A stretch of 64,000 bases of DNA from Spirirestis rafaelensis WJT71-NPBG6. Its GTDB lineage: Bacteria > Cyanobacteriota > Cyanobacteriia > Cyanobacteriales > Nostocaceae. Numbering within the stretch: position 1 is the first letter of the stretch; every line of letters starts with the position of its first letter. Positions 9,485-17,155 of the stretch are shown here, one piece after another. Location of the stretch: contig JAHHID010000008.1 of assembly GCA_019359015.1 (NCBI GenBank), positions 1 to 64,000 of the forward strand, written 5' to 3'. A model generated the notes under the pieces. The model had not been told where the DNA came from, made no database searches, and saw only the letters and a list, made by a program, of their open reading frames with translations. A program made the translations under genes and the position numbers.

Positions 9485-10234
9485 TTAATTTGAAACAGCT
9501 TTAATTTTGTTGACTGCAAAACCCTTGCTTTCCCCGTAGCGCACAGTTTTAAATTCCACTTGATTTGCGCTTGGGTTGTAAAGGGTGTAGGTTGCTTGTC
9601 CAGGAGTGCGTCCTACATTACCTACGCCAATAACTTGACTTGGGGTTATTTTAATAGTGTTACTATAAGCCTGACTATCGAGGGTGGTGACTGCTGTAAT
9701 GATGGAACCTGCTTGTAGTTGGTACTGAAAAGATAAACCAGAACGACCACAGAATAAATTATTTGCTTGCATCCGCGACAGGCGATCGCACATAATAATT
9801 GGCAAAGTTTCAGGTGTTAATTCCTCGCTCACAGATACGGTTGTTCCGTGAATTAATAAACAATCCAGTTCAAAGAAGCCAAAATCCAAGTTTCTAATCC
9901 ATTGCACTGTCTGACGAGAAACAGATTCCCACAACAACTTGACCGTTTCTCCCCCATATTTCTCTATCAACTCAGTTGGTTCACCGTCAGCCCCAAGACC
10001 GTGTAAAATTAAGCATTGTTCCTCCCACCATCCCTTACAAACGAGAGGTTCTAACTCTCCCCTGAAAGGTTTACGCACACGTTCCACCAACTCTTCAGAT
10101 TGTTGTGTTGGTCCGACTAAATCACCAAGAATATACAATGCTTCATAAGAGCGGCTTTGACGTTTAATATCTGCCAGCACAGCTTCATAAGCCGCTAAAT
10201 TACCTTCAATTCCACTTAAAATTGCCCATTTCAT
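9485..10234 (-). CDS. Degenerate metallophosphoesterase (probable pseudoenzyme)
   Basis: Protein of 249 aa with the overall calcineurin-like phosphoesterase fold of the next gene upstream: N-terminal MKWAILSGIEGNLAAYEAVL, ILGDLVGP and a C-terminal region VIGVGNVGRTPGQATYTLYN. Most metal ligands are gone. The D-x-H motif is G-I-E, the GNHD motif is GWWEE, and GHTH is GRSG; only the GD of ILGDLVG and the His of LIHGTT remain. It should not be able to hold a normal dinuclear metal centre. It lies 75 bp before hemB and 98 bp after the intact-looking paralogue, and may bind or regulate it. No Zur box precedes it, so it probably depends on upstream promoters. Confidence 0.75.
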   Translation of the reverse strand: MKWAILSGIEGNLAAYEAVLADIKRQSRSYEALYILGDLVGPTQQSEELVERVRKPFRGELEPLVCKGWWEEQCLILHGLGADGEPTELIEKYGGETVKLLWESVSRQTVQWIRNLDFGFFELDCLLIHGTTVSVSEELTPETLPIIMCDRLSRMQANNLFCGRSGLSFQYQLQAGSIITAVTTLDSQAYSNTIKITPSQVIGVGNVGRTPGQATYTLYNPSANQVEFKTVRYGESKGFAVNKIKAVSN

Positions 10235-10332
10235 ATGATTTGGTTAGTTGTTATTTGATAGTTGCTAATTGCTAATTGGTAATTGGGCATTTCCCGTTTT
10301 CCCTTTACCCTTTTCTCCTCTTCAAAAACCCA

Positions 10333-11142
10333 TTACCTATTACAAACATGAGTCGGATCATCAGCTTTTTCTGCATATTCCAATCCTTGGGCTAAACGCC
10401 AAGCAAAAATTGCTGGTAAGCCTTTTTCGATAATCGCTGCACAAGTTTTTTGGTAGTCGTAAGCAACTTCTCGCAGCGTAACTTGTTGAGACTCAGTGTC
10501 ATAAATAACATAAGTTGCCAGACATCGCCCATGTCTCGGTTCTCCCACCGAACCAACGTTGACAATTCGCTTTAAAGATGCATTAAAACTTATTTCCTGT
10601 TCTTTGCCCTCACTTTTAACACGAACTTGTAAGTTTCCGGCATCTAAAGTACGCACATAAGGTACATGAGTATGACCGCAAAATAGTACATCTGCTCCTA
10701 TAGAAAGTACTCGTTCTAAGGCTACAAAAGAATCGAGTTCGGGTAACAAATACTCGTGATTGCTATGAGGACTACCATGAACAAAAGCTAAATTTTCCTC
10801 ACGAAAACTGTAAGGTAGTTGTGCTAAGAAGGTGCGGTTCTCTGGATGAATTTCTTTATTTGTCCACTCGTGAGCTAAATGTCCGCGTTTCTCTGCTAAC
10901 AATGAAGGATAACTGCATTCGCAAGCATTCAATCCCTCAACAATATCTTCATCCCAACAACCAACGCAAGTGGGAATATCTAAAGAGCGAATTTGGGCAA
11001 TAACTGCATTTGGATGAGGACCATATCCTACCAAATCACCGAGACAATAGATTTTTTCGCACGAATTTTTGTCGATATCTAACAAAACAGCATCAAAGGC
11101 TTCATAGTTGCCATGAATGCATGATATTACCGCTATTTTCAC
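10333..11142 (-). CDS. Metallophosphoesterase, YfcE-like, with cysteine substitutions
   Basis: Calcineurin-like phosphoesterase, 269 aa, probably a cytoplasmic phosphodiesterase or phosphatase. Motifs in order: MKIAVISCIHGN (normally S-D-x-H-G-N), CLGDLVGYGPHPN, CVGCWDEDI (normally G-N-x-D/E), FVHGSPHS and FCGHTHVPY, then IVNVGSVGEPRHGR. Two metal ligands, the first Asp and the Asn, are both Cys; the other ligands are kept. It starts with GTG at 11142, inside a GTGA overlap with the NTPase gene upstream, so the two are translationally coupled. It sits in the Zur-controlled row. The substrate is unknown. Confidence 0.85.
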   Translation of the reverse strand: MKIAVISCIHGNYEAFDAVLLDIDKNSCEKIYCLGDLVGYGPHPNAVIAQIRSLDIPTCVGCWDEDIVEGLNACECSYPSLLAEKRGHLAHEWTNKEIHPENRTFLAQLPYSFREENLAFVHGSPHSNHEYLLPELDSFVALERVLSIGADVLFCGHTHVPYVRTLDAGNLQVRVKSEGKEQEISFNASLKRIVNVGSVGEPRHGRCLATYVIYDTESQQVTLREVAYDYQKTCAAIIEKGLPAIFAWRLAQGLEYAEKADDPTHVCNR

Positions 11143-11924
11143 GCTTGAATCTCCTCTGTTACTAATTGTTTTGCCTGTTCTTGGTAATATAAAATAGCGG
11201 ATTCAGACAAACAGCAATCTTGTAATGTTTGCCTCAAGTTGACTTCATCTAAGCCTTCTATAAAAATTTCTAAACCACTAAAACGTTGTGGTCTACCTTC
11301 TAGATGACGAGGTAAATTTAACTCGATAAATTCGCTTTTGGTAATACCAGCAGTAAAATCAGCGTACAAATATCGTCCATCATCAACATTAAAAATTCCT
11401 TTAGCGCGGGTGACTGTGCCATAAGCATTGTGTGCGATTTCATACCAAAACTCTTCCAGGCTGTTTTCCTCAATGACTTCACCAGTGCTGGATGCTCGCC
11501 AAAATTGGGCTTGTGCAAAACTAGTTTGAGCATCTGCTCCTTGTATAATTTCGTTTGTCCAGGAGTGCCATTCAGAATCTTTGAGGTGTGGTGGTAGGAT
11601 AGCGATCGCTCGATACGGTAAATTATTTAATACTTGGGCTACTGTGCTTAATTCCAAGTAAAATCCCAATTCTATGTAAACAGCATCCGAAGAAGCGAGT
11701 TGGTTGACAAACTCAGTTTCTTGAGCGTCACTGAAGACTTTAACCGTAGGAAATTGAGCAGCGATGCGCGTCTGGTCAATCGGAACAGTGCCAGTACCAG
11801 GGCTAAAATATAATACATTTTCATCCTTAACGCGAATCTTCTCTCTTAAAGCCAGCTGTTGGGAAATCCAAGTCGTTTTGCCACAGCCTACTGGACCAGC
11901 GACGACGGTGATTATTGGCAGCAT
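11139..11924 (-). CDS. Short COG0523/CobW-like NTPase lacking the CxCC motif
   Basis: P-loop protein of 261 aa. Walker A is VVAGPVGCGKTT at residues 8-19. The rest follows the CobW/COG0523 layout (AVYIELGFYLE in the switch region; C-terminal RAKGIFNVDDGRYLYADFT, like the CobW C-terminal domain). The CxCC metal motif and a His-rich loop are absent, and it is 50-100 residues shorter than typical COG0523 metallochaperones. It overlaps the metallophosphoesterase gene by 4 bp. A Zur box lies 2 bp upstream of the ATG, leaving no room for a ribosome-binding site; the start is nevertheless fixed by the P-loop beginning at residue 10. A metal-delivery or regulatory role is inferred, not shown. Confidence 0.8.
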   Translation of the reverse strand: MLPIITVVAGPVGCGKTTWISQQLALREKIRVKDENVLYFSPGTGTVPIDQTRIAAQFPTVKVFSDAQETEFVNQLASSDAVYIELGFYLELSTVAQVLNNLPYRAIAILPPHLKDSEWHSWTNEIIQGADAQTSFAQAQFWRASSTGEVIEENSLEEFWYEIAHNAYGTVTRAKGIFNVDDGRYLYADFTAGITKSEFIELNLPRHLEGRPQRFSGLEIFIEGLDEVNLRQTLQDCCLSESAILYYQEQAKQLVTEEIQA

Positions 11925-11925
11925 T

Positions 11926-11940
11926 TAATAATGATAATCA
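11926..11940. promoter_or_regulatory. Zur box abutting the short COG0523-like gene
   Basis: TAATAATGATAATCA (11926-11940) matches the Zur consensus at 12 of 14 specified positions. It ends 2 bp from the start codon of the gene at 11139-11924, so any promoter here would give a nearly leaderless message. Confidence 0.72.
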
Positions 11941-11956
11941 TTTTAAGGGGATAAAA

Positions 11957-13198
11957 TCAAGCACTTATAGGGTGTGAAAGTGCCAGACTTGATTTAACAA
12001 TTGCAGGCACAATCTTTTCACTTGCCATTCTTGCGCCAGATAAATTCCGCGCTGTTGGTCCGACTTGTAAAGCTGCTAACCCACCCATCAGAAATAATTC
12101 ACAACCAGGAACGCGCAAATGTTCATCCAGAACTGGTAAATTATTAACTATCTTGATTGGATAAGCTGCGAAAACTTCTTTTAATAAAGGTTCGCATGTG
12201 GCATCAAATTTAGTGCCGGTGGAAAGCCAAATTCTACTGCATTTATGTTGACTACCATCACTGCATTCGACTCGCCAATTTTCACCAACGAAGGAAGCTT
12301 TGACTATTTGACACTTTTCGCCAATTATTAGATTACCACTATGCGCTTGTCGGCGCAACTGCATTCCCAATTTGGGTGTCATGGAACCGCCGTTACGCGC
12401 TTGCACAATCATGGCAAAACGCTTTTGATAATCTTGTTCGGCAAAAAATCCCTTGAGATACTTCGGTCCCAACCAACCTGGTTCGGCATCGAATAATTTT
12501 TCTTGCATTTGTCGGCGCATCATCAAGTGAACTTTTGCACCACGAGAAATAGCACCTACAGCCAAGTGTCCACTTGTTAACCCACCACCCACAATTAATA
12601 CTTTTTCACCCGTTATATTTAAACTACGTAAATCTACGGTTTTTGAGTGGCAAAGTCTATCTTTAGGATACGCTGACTCAATCTGGTTTACCCAATCGGG
12701 TATTTGGAGTTTAGCGCTACCCGTTGCCAGTACCACCCGCCGTGCAATAATTGATTGTCCATCTTGCAACCATAGACGCAAGCGAGGACGAATTAGGTGA
12801 GATAAAGGTTCAATGCGAGTTACCAAACCGGGAATTACTTGCTGTTGTAATGAAAAGCGCTGAATTACATCCTGACAAAAATCTGCAAATAGCTGAGTTC
12901 CCGGTAAATCGTAAGGTACGTGTAATTCAGTTGAGCGATTCTCAGCAAATTTACGCAAGCCGAAATGATTGGGGTCGGGATGATGAACAGCGGGAGAACG
13001 CAAATGAGGAATTTCCAAAGCCGCAAATTGATGTTGCCAATGACTCATCCATTTACCACTAGGGTCAAACACGAGAAACTTATCATGCATACTTTGCCGC
13101 TTTTGCAGCAAGTGAGTTACTAATGTTAATGCATGAGGACCAGCACCGATAATTGCTAAGTCAATTTTATTGGGTAAGGATGGCGGAGTACTTTCCAT
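11957..13198 (-). CDS. FAD/NAD(P)-binding oxidoreductase
   Basis: Two-dinucleotide-binding-domain flavoprotein, 413 aa. The FAD-binding GxGxxA-type motif is at the N-terminus (DLAIIGAGPHALTLV), the ATG(S) motif is VVLATGSAK, and a second nucleotide-binding motif is VLIVGGGLTSGHLAVGAISR. It ends with an ELFLMGGLAALQVGPTARNL segment. The sequence is reminiscent of N-hydroxylating monooxygenase-like flavoproteins (ornithine/lysine N-monooxygenase relatives), but the exact family is not certain. It is 27 bp downstream of the COG0523 gene and 32 bp upstream of the short NTPase gene, with Zur boxes on both sides, so it belongs to the zinc-starvation set. Possible jobs are metallophore modification or redox control of a metal site. 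Confidence 0.8.
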   Translation of the reverse strand: MESTPPSLPNKIDLAIIGAGPHALTLVTHLLQKRQSMHDKFLVFDPSGKWMSHWQHQFAALEIPHLRSPAVHHPDPNHFGLRKFAENRSTELHVPYDLPGTQLFADFCQDVIQRFSLQQQVIPGLVTRIEPLSHLIRPRLRLWLQDGQSIIARRVVLATGSAKLQIPDWVNQIESAYPKDRLCHSKTVDLRSLNITGEKVLIVGGGLTSGHLAVGAISRGAKVHLMMRRQMQEKLFDAEPGWLGPKYLKGFFAEQDYQKRFAMIVQARNGGSMTPKLGMQLRRQAHSGNLIIGEKCQIVKASFVGENWRVECSDGSQHKCSRIWLSTGTKFDATCEPLLKEVFAAYPIKIVNNLPVLDEHLRVPGCELFLMGGLAALQVGPTARNLSGARMASEKIVPAIVKSSLALSHPISA

Positions 13199-13202
13199 TC
13201 TA

Positions 13203-13217
13203 AGATAATGATAATCA
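13203..13217. promoter_or_regulatory. Zur box abutting the FAD oxidoreductase gene
   Basis: AGATAATGATAATCA (13203-13217) matches the Zur consensus at 12 of 14 specified positions. It ends 5 bp upstream of the ATG at 13198, inside the 27-bp gap after the COG0523 gene. Confidence 0.72.
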
Positions 13218-13225
13218 TTACAAGG

Positions 13226-14263
13226 TTATACTAAACATTCGTTTAGTAAAGAGTGAATTTTGCTATCATCCAGATGTTTACCAATCAAAACCAATTGATT
13301 TTTCGGCTGAGTTTTCCATTCATCTGCATCTAATTCATAACGCAGTCCACTAAGTTGAAAAATATGTCTTAAGTTGCTGTCGCTGAACCAAAGTAGACCT
13401 TTTGCGCGAAAGACATTTTGTGGCAAATGTTCGGTAAGAAATGTTTTAAATTTATAGATATCAAAAGCGCGATCGCTTTCAAAAGATACAGATACAAATC
13501 CATCATTTTCTAAATGATTGGAGTGATGCTCATGATGATGGTGATGATGCTCATGGTCATGATGATGATGCTCGTGAGCATCTTCTTCAACTTCAGAAGT
13601 ATACTGATCTATTGGCGTTAAATCGACATCTAAAATTAAAGGTAACGCTACTTCACCGTATCTAGTATGTAGGATTCTCGCTTTCCCTTTCACATCCTGA
13701 ATATAAGCTTCTAATTCCACCAACTTTTCTTTAGTAGCAAGGTCTGTTTTATTCAGCAGAATCACATCTGCATAAGTTATTTGTTTTAAGGCTGCATCAC
13801 TTTCGTAATGTTCAGGAGTAAACACCTCGGAATCTACCACAGTTATAATAGAATCTAGTTTAGTTAAATCCCGAAGTTCTGTACCGAGAAAGGTGAGGAT
13901 AATCGGCAGTGGATCGGCAATACCAGTAGTTTCAATTACTAAATAATCGATGCTATCTTCTCGTTCTAAAACTCGATAAACAGCATCAACTAAGCCATCA
14001 TTAATTGTGCAACAAATACAGCCATTGCTCAGTTCTACCATATCTTCATCCATCGATACGAGCAACTGACTGTCTATATTAATGTCGCCAAATTCGTTAA
14101 CAAGAACAGCAACTTTTAAATCATGCTTATTTTTGAGAATTTGGTTAAGCAGTGTGGTTTTACCACTACCTAGAAATCCTGTAATAATTGTGACTGGCAT
14201 CCCTCGCTTAGGAATGTCGAGTACTTCACTATCAATCTCGGTTTTAATTGCTATGTTAGTCAT
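13226..14263 (-). CDS. COG0523 GTPase (CobW/ZigA-type zinc metallochaperone)
   Basis: G3E-family GTPase, 345 aa. Walker A is TGFLGSGKTTLLN, the metal-binding CxCC motif is NGCICCTIND, ETTG(I)ADP is the switch region and LLNKTD is the NKxD base-recognition motif. A long His-rich loop (about 20 His within 35 residues, 13512-13590) precedes the CobW C-terminal domain. Such proteins bind zinc and are thought to deliver it to client enzymes. An upstream in-frame start exists at 14314, but ATG 14263 is preceded by AAGGAT at about 6 nt and fits the family. A perfect palindromic Zur box lies 85 bp upstream. It heads the leftward low-zinc gene row. Confidence 0.93.
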   Translation of the reverse strand: MTNIAIKTEIDSEVLDIPKRGMPVTIITGFLGSGKTTLLNQILKNKHDLKVAVLVNEFGDINIDSQLLVSMDEDMVELSNGCICCTINDGLVDAVYRVLEREDSIDYLVIETTGIADPLPIILTFLGTELRDLTKLDSIITVVDSEVFTPEHYESDAALKQITYADVILLNKTDLATKEKLVELEAYIQDVKGKARILHTRYGEVALPLILDVDLTPIDQYTSEVEEDAHEHHHHDHEHHHHHHEHHSNHLENDGFVSVSFESDRAFDIYKFKTFLTEHLPQNVFRAKGLLWFSDSNLRHIFQLSGLRYELDADEWKTQPKNQLVLIGKHLDDSKIHSLLNECLV

Positions 14264-14347
14264 ATTTATCCTTGATTTTTTACTTAAATTCCGAAAAATA
14301 AGTCTTTTCATCAATCGCTTCTTGCAAAAGCGATCGCCTCTAATATA

Positions 14348-14362
14348 TGATAACGGTTATCA
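14348..14362. promoter_or_regulatory. Zur box upstream of the COG0523 gene
   Basis: TGATAACGGTTATCA (14348-14362) is a perfect 7-1-7 palindrome and matches the Zur consensus at 12 of 14 specified positions. It lies 85 bp upstream of the ATG at 14263 and is probably the main promoter operator of the leftward operon. Confidence 0.85.
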
Positions 14363-14632
14363 TTCTATATGAAAAATGCCAAATGCAACAAGCGATTGTA
14401 AAATGATGTGAATATGTAATGCTTATGGCAATAGCGATCGCTTTATGCTAGGCATTGCGGAATAGAGCGTATCTATTATTTTTCGCTTTTATCGCTTTTT
14501 ATACTTAAGCTGTGTTCTGTTGAGGAAGAAAAAATAGCTTGATGTGATCCAGGTAATAATAATTTTTAATTATAAAAAAGCAAAAATATTTACCTAACAG
14601 CTAATAAATGATAACTATATAGTTTTAAAACC

Positions 14633-14656
14633 AACAGCTATTAACTATTAGCTGTT
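14633..14656 (-). terminator. Probable terminator after the 14662-15069 gene
   Basis: AACAGCTA pairs with TAGCTGTT around an 8-nt loop, directly after the stop codon on the minus strand and followed by a GGTTTTAAAA stretch. A U-rich tract is short, so efficiency is uncertain. Confidence 0.45.
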
Positions 14657-14661
14657 TGTGA

Positions 14662-15069
14662 TTAGCGAGCAGATGGTTGTTCAACTTCTGAGCCATCTTT
14701 ATTCATAATCACGACCTGACGTTGGGTGGGGTCAAATCGATAAGATTGTTGTTGCATAATACTTTTACTTTCGCGCGGATCGAAGTTACGACTAAATTGT
14801 CTGTTTAAAGTGTTGACTCGTGCTTCCATCAACTTGACTTCCGTGCCGATTTCTCTTAATTTGTCTTGCTGTAACCAGTGATAAGGCAAAAGTTGTACCA
14901 AGGCAGATACTGCGGTGACTGAAATGACAACATTAACCCCTATCTTCACCGTCGTTTCCAGTGCCATCACCTGATAAGAGCGTTGTCTTAGATGTCGTCG
15001 TGGTCTTGGAGCAACCCGACGTTTTTGTATAGGTTCTAGCGGGGGTCTGGAGGGTTCAAATGCATTCAT
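14662..15069 (-). CDS. Small single-pass membrane protein with coiled coil
   Basis: Protein of 135 aa. The N-terminus is basic and Pro/Arg-rich (RRVAPRPRRHLRQRSY), one membrane helix follows (TVKIGVNVVISVTAVSALVQ, about residues 40-62), then a predicted coiled coil (DKLREIGTEVKLMEARVNTL) and a polar C-terminus. This cytoplasm-in, coiled-coil-out layout recalls FtsL/DivIC-like proteins, but I see no specific similarity and treat it as a hypothetical cyanobacterial membrane protein. It stands alone, with a possible terminator just after it. Confidence 0.75.
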   Translation of the reverse strand: MNAFEPSRPPLEPIQKRRVAPRPRRHLRQRSYQVMALETTVKIGVNVVISVTAVSALVQLLPYHWLQQDKLREIGTEVKLMEARVNTLNRQFSRNFDPRESKSIMQQQSYRFDPTQRQVVIMNKDGSEVEQPSAR

Positions 15070-15190
15070 AGTATTAAAAATAACCTCGACTAACGGAAAA
15101 ACTAACCGTATAAATCTGACGAAGATTAATTACGGTTTGATTTAGCTGTCATATTACTTCATTTTTCCGAGATTGCTACACGTGTGCTAA

Positions 15191-15412
15191 TTGTTAAAAA
15201 AGAAACCTGGCAGACGTAAGCACTCAGTTGCCAACAATCCACGGTATCAAGCCGCAAGATGGAAACTGGTTTCGTACTGCCAGGATTATCAGCTATTTGA
15301 TACTTTGCCTGCTATGGCAGATGGGAGGACTGGCAATCGGGGATTAGTGATTAAAAATCTATGGTATTTTTTCCTAATCCCTAATTTACAGTCCCAATAT
15401 CAGGCAGCTTAG
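15191..15412 (+). CDS. Doubtful small ORF convergent with psaM
   Basis: A 73-codon frame starting with TTG and no clear ribosome-binding site. It encodes a basic N-terminus (KKKPGRRKHSVANNPRYQAA) and ends by overlapping the psaM stop by 4 bp. The first 50 residues have plausible composition, but I recognise nothing and the start is weak. It may be a real small protein, a gene remnant or chance. Confidence 0.3.
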   Translation: MLKKKPGRRKHSVANNPRYQAARWKLVSYCQDYQLFDTLPAMADGRTGNRGLVIKNLWYFFLIPNLQSQYQAA

Positions 15413-15507
15413 GATTTGTAAAGTTCTGTTGATAAACGCCAAGCCAGAATTCCTGGAATCAGCGCTACAACAAGAGCTATGTAGACTTGAGTATCTGATA
15501 TATGCAT
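15409..15507 (-). CDS. psaM: Photosystem I reaction centre subunit XII PsaM
   Basis: Protein of 32 aa, the normal PsaM length, consisting of one membrane helix: MHISDTQVYIALVVALIPG, then ILAWRLSTELYKS. The DTQVYIAL start and RLSTELYK end are diagnostic. PsaM is a thylakoid subunit at the photosystem I trimer interface. The ATG at 15507 is chosen because GGAGGA stands about 9 nt upstream and because PsaM has no N-terminal extension; the frame is open further upstream without homology. Confidence 0.95.
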   Translation of the reverse strand: MHISDTQVYIALVVALIPGILAWRLSTELYKS

Positions 15508-15670
15508 AAGATCGAATCCTCCAAATCTCAATAAATTTTGATCGGTTCGTTTACTACTTTTCCCTGTTTTGCCAAGATTGGGGAATAACTTGTTACAAAA
15601 AGTAGTCATTGGGCATGATTTATTAGGGATTGGTTATTTGTCAAGCTTTTTTAGAAAAAATTATTAATCT

Positions 15671-16930
15671 ATGTTTTATCTGGGTATAGATTTTGGGACT
15701 TCTGGTGCAAGGGGTGTGGTGATTGACCGTGAAGGAAATATGCAAACAGAGGTGCGGTATCCTTGGGAAATGTCAAATCAAGGTAAGGCTACTTGCTGGC
15801 AAACGGCTTTGTTTACCTTGTTAGAACAAATCCCAGGCGAATTGCGCCTCAAAATCAAGGCGATCGCTATCAATGGAACTTCTTCCACTGTCTTGCTGTG
15901 CGATGCCGCTGGAAAGCCCGTAGACGCACCGCTGTTGTACAATGATGCGCGGGGTGCAGTCATGCTGGAACGCTTGCGGAACGTCGCACCCGTAAATAAC
16001 ACCGTATTAAGCGCTACTTCTAGTTTGGTAAAGCTTTTGTGGATGTCCTTACAACCATCTTTCGCCGAAGCAAGATATTTTATGCATCAAGCAGATTGGC
16101 TGGCGTTTCTCTTGCATGGGGAATTGGGTGTAAGCGATTACCACAACGCTTTGAAGTTGGGTTATGACGTGGAAAATTTGCGATACCCAGAATGGCTAGA
16201 AGAACTGCAAATACCAATTCATCTACCTAAAGTGGTAACTCCCGGAAGTGCGATCGCTCAATTACTTCCAGAAATTGCGGCTAAATTCGGCTTGCCTTCA
16301 TATTGCTTAGTGTGTGCTGGTACAACAGATAGTATTGCGGCTTTTATCGCCAGTGGTGCAAAATTACCAGGTGAAGCGGTGACTTCTTTGGGTTCGACAC
16401 TGGTGTTAAAGCTGTTGAGTCGTACTCGCGTTGAGGATGCAAGGTATGGGATTTACAGCCATCGTTTAGGCGATTTGTGGTTAACTGGGGGTGCTTCCAA
16501 TACTGGGGGTGCGGTGTTGCGGCAATTTTTTACGGATGCTGAGTTAGAAAAATACAGTCGTGAAATTGATTTAGAAGAAGCAAGCGAGTTGGATTATTAT
16601 CCCTTGTTGAAACCAGGCGATCGCTTTCCGATTAATGACCCCAATTTACAACCGCGATTAGAACCGCGTCCAGATAATCCTGTGGAATTTTTACACGGCT
16701 TGTTGCAAAGTATGGCACGGATAGAGGCGCGGGGGTATGAATTATTACAGCAGCTTGGGGCAGATAAATTAAGCCGTGTTTATACTGCGGGGGGTGGTTC
16801 TGCAAATGATACTTGGACAGCGATTAGGAAACGGTATTTACAGGTTCCGGTAATGCGTTCTGATAATACCGAAGCTGCTTATGGGACAGCGCTTTTGGCG
16901 ATGCGAGGAGTGGAGATAGTTAACAATTAG
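15671..16930 (+). CDS. FGGY-family sugar kinase, D-ribulose kinase-like
   Basis: Carbohydrate kinase of 419 aa with the actin/hexokinase-like ATPase fold. The N-terminal phosphate-binding motif is LGIDFGTSGARGVV. Further markers are AINGTSSTVLLCD, LYNDARG, VCAGTTDSIAAFIASGA (with the catalytic Asp), LTGGASNTGGAVL and VYTAGGGSANDTW. It closely resembles the short cyanobacterial and plant sugar kinases (SePSK / xylulose kinase-1 group) shown to phosphorylate D-ribulose, rather than longer xylulokinases of about 500 aa. It stands alone and upstream of a repeat-rich spacer. Substrate assignment is by family resemblance only. Confidence 0.88.
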   Translation: MFYLGIDFGTSGARGVVIDREGNMQTEVRYPWEMSNQGKATCWQTALFTLLEQIPGELRLKIKAIAINGTSSTVLLCDAAGKPVDAPLLYNDARGAVMLERLRNVAPVNNTVLSATSSLVKLLWMSLQPSFAEARYFMHQADWLAFLLHGELGVSDYHNALKLGYDVENLRYPEWLEELQIPIHLPKVVTPGSAIAQLLPEIAAKFGLPSYCLVCAGTTDSIAAFIASGAKLPGEAVTSLGSTLVLKLLSRTRVEDARYGIYSHRLGDLWLTGGASNTGGAVLRQFFTDAELEKYSREIDLEEASELDYYPLLKPGDRFPINDPNLQPRLEPRPDNPVEFLHGLLQSMARIEARGYELLQQLGADKLSRVYTAGGGSANDTWTAIRKRYLQVPVMRSDNTEAAYGTALLAMRGVEIVNN

Positions 16931-16940
16931 GAGTTTCACT

Positions 16941-17142
16941 CGTTCCCAGGTTCCAGGGAACGGATTCTTAGAGGTTCTGCCTCTAGTAGTGCGTTAAGGA
17001 CTAATTGACGGATAGATTTTCTGTAGAGACGGCGATTTATCGCGTCTCTCTAACCGTCAAAATGAGTTTGACAGACTACTAGCATACACGGAGGCAGAGC
17101 CTCCTTGTAGGCATTCCCAGGTAGAACCTGGGAACGAGAGAA
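16941..17142. repeat. Palindromic intergenic repeat split by a miniature element
   Basis: Outer arms CGTTCCCAGGTT (16941 onward) and AACCTGGGAACG near 17125-17140 are inverted repeats, and inner parts AGAGGTTCTGCCTCT and GGAGGCAGAGCCTCC are also related. Between them lies a separate element at 16985-17080. The layout reads as a common cyanobacterial CCCAGG...CCTGGG palindrome opened by an insertion. Confidence 0.7.
16985..17080. mobile_element. Miniature inverted-repeat element (96 bp), copy 1
   Basis: Begins AGTAGTGCGTTAAGGAC and ends GTTTGACAGACTACT; the termini form an imperfect inverted repeat of about 28 bp (AGTAGT...TTGACGG against its complement). The core GTAGAGACGGCGATTTATCG continues into CGTCTCTCTA and is itself near-palindromic. 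A second copy is at 49262-49507, where it has been interrupted by another element. It has no coding capacity. Confidence 0.85.
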
Positions 17143-17155
17143 CTGCCCACTTTTT

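Noticed and set aside
15508-15609. N-terminal extension of PsaM
   Set aside because: PsaM is about 31 aa in all known cases and a strong ribosome-binding site precedes the inner ATG.
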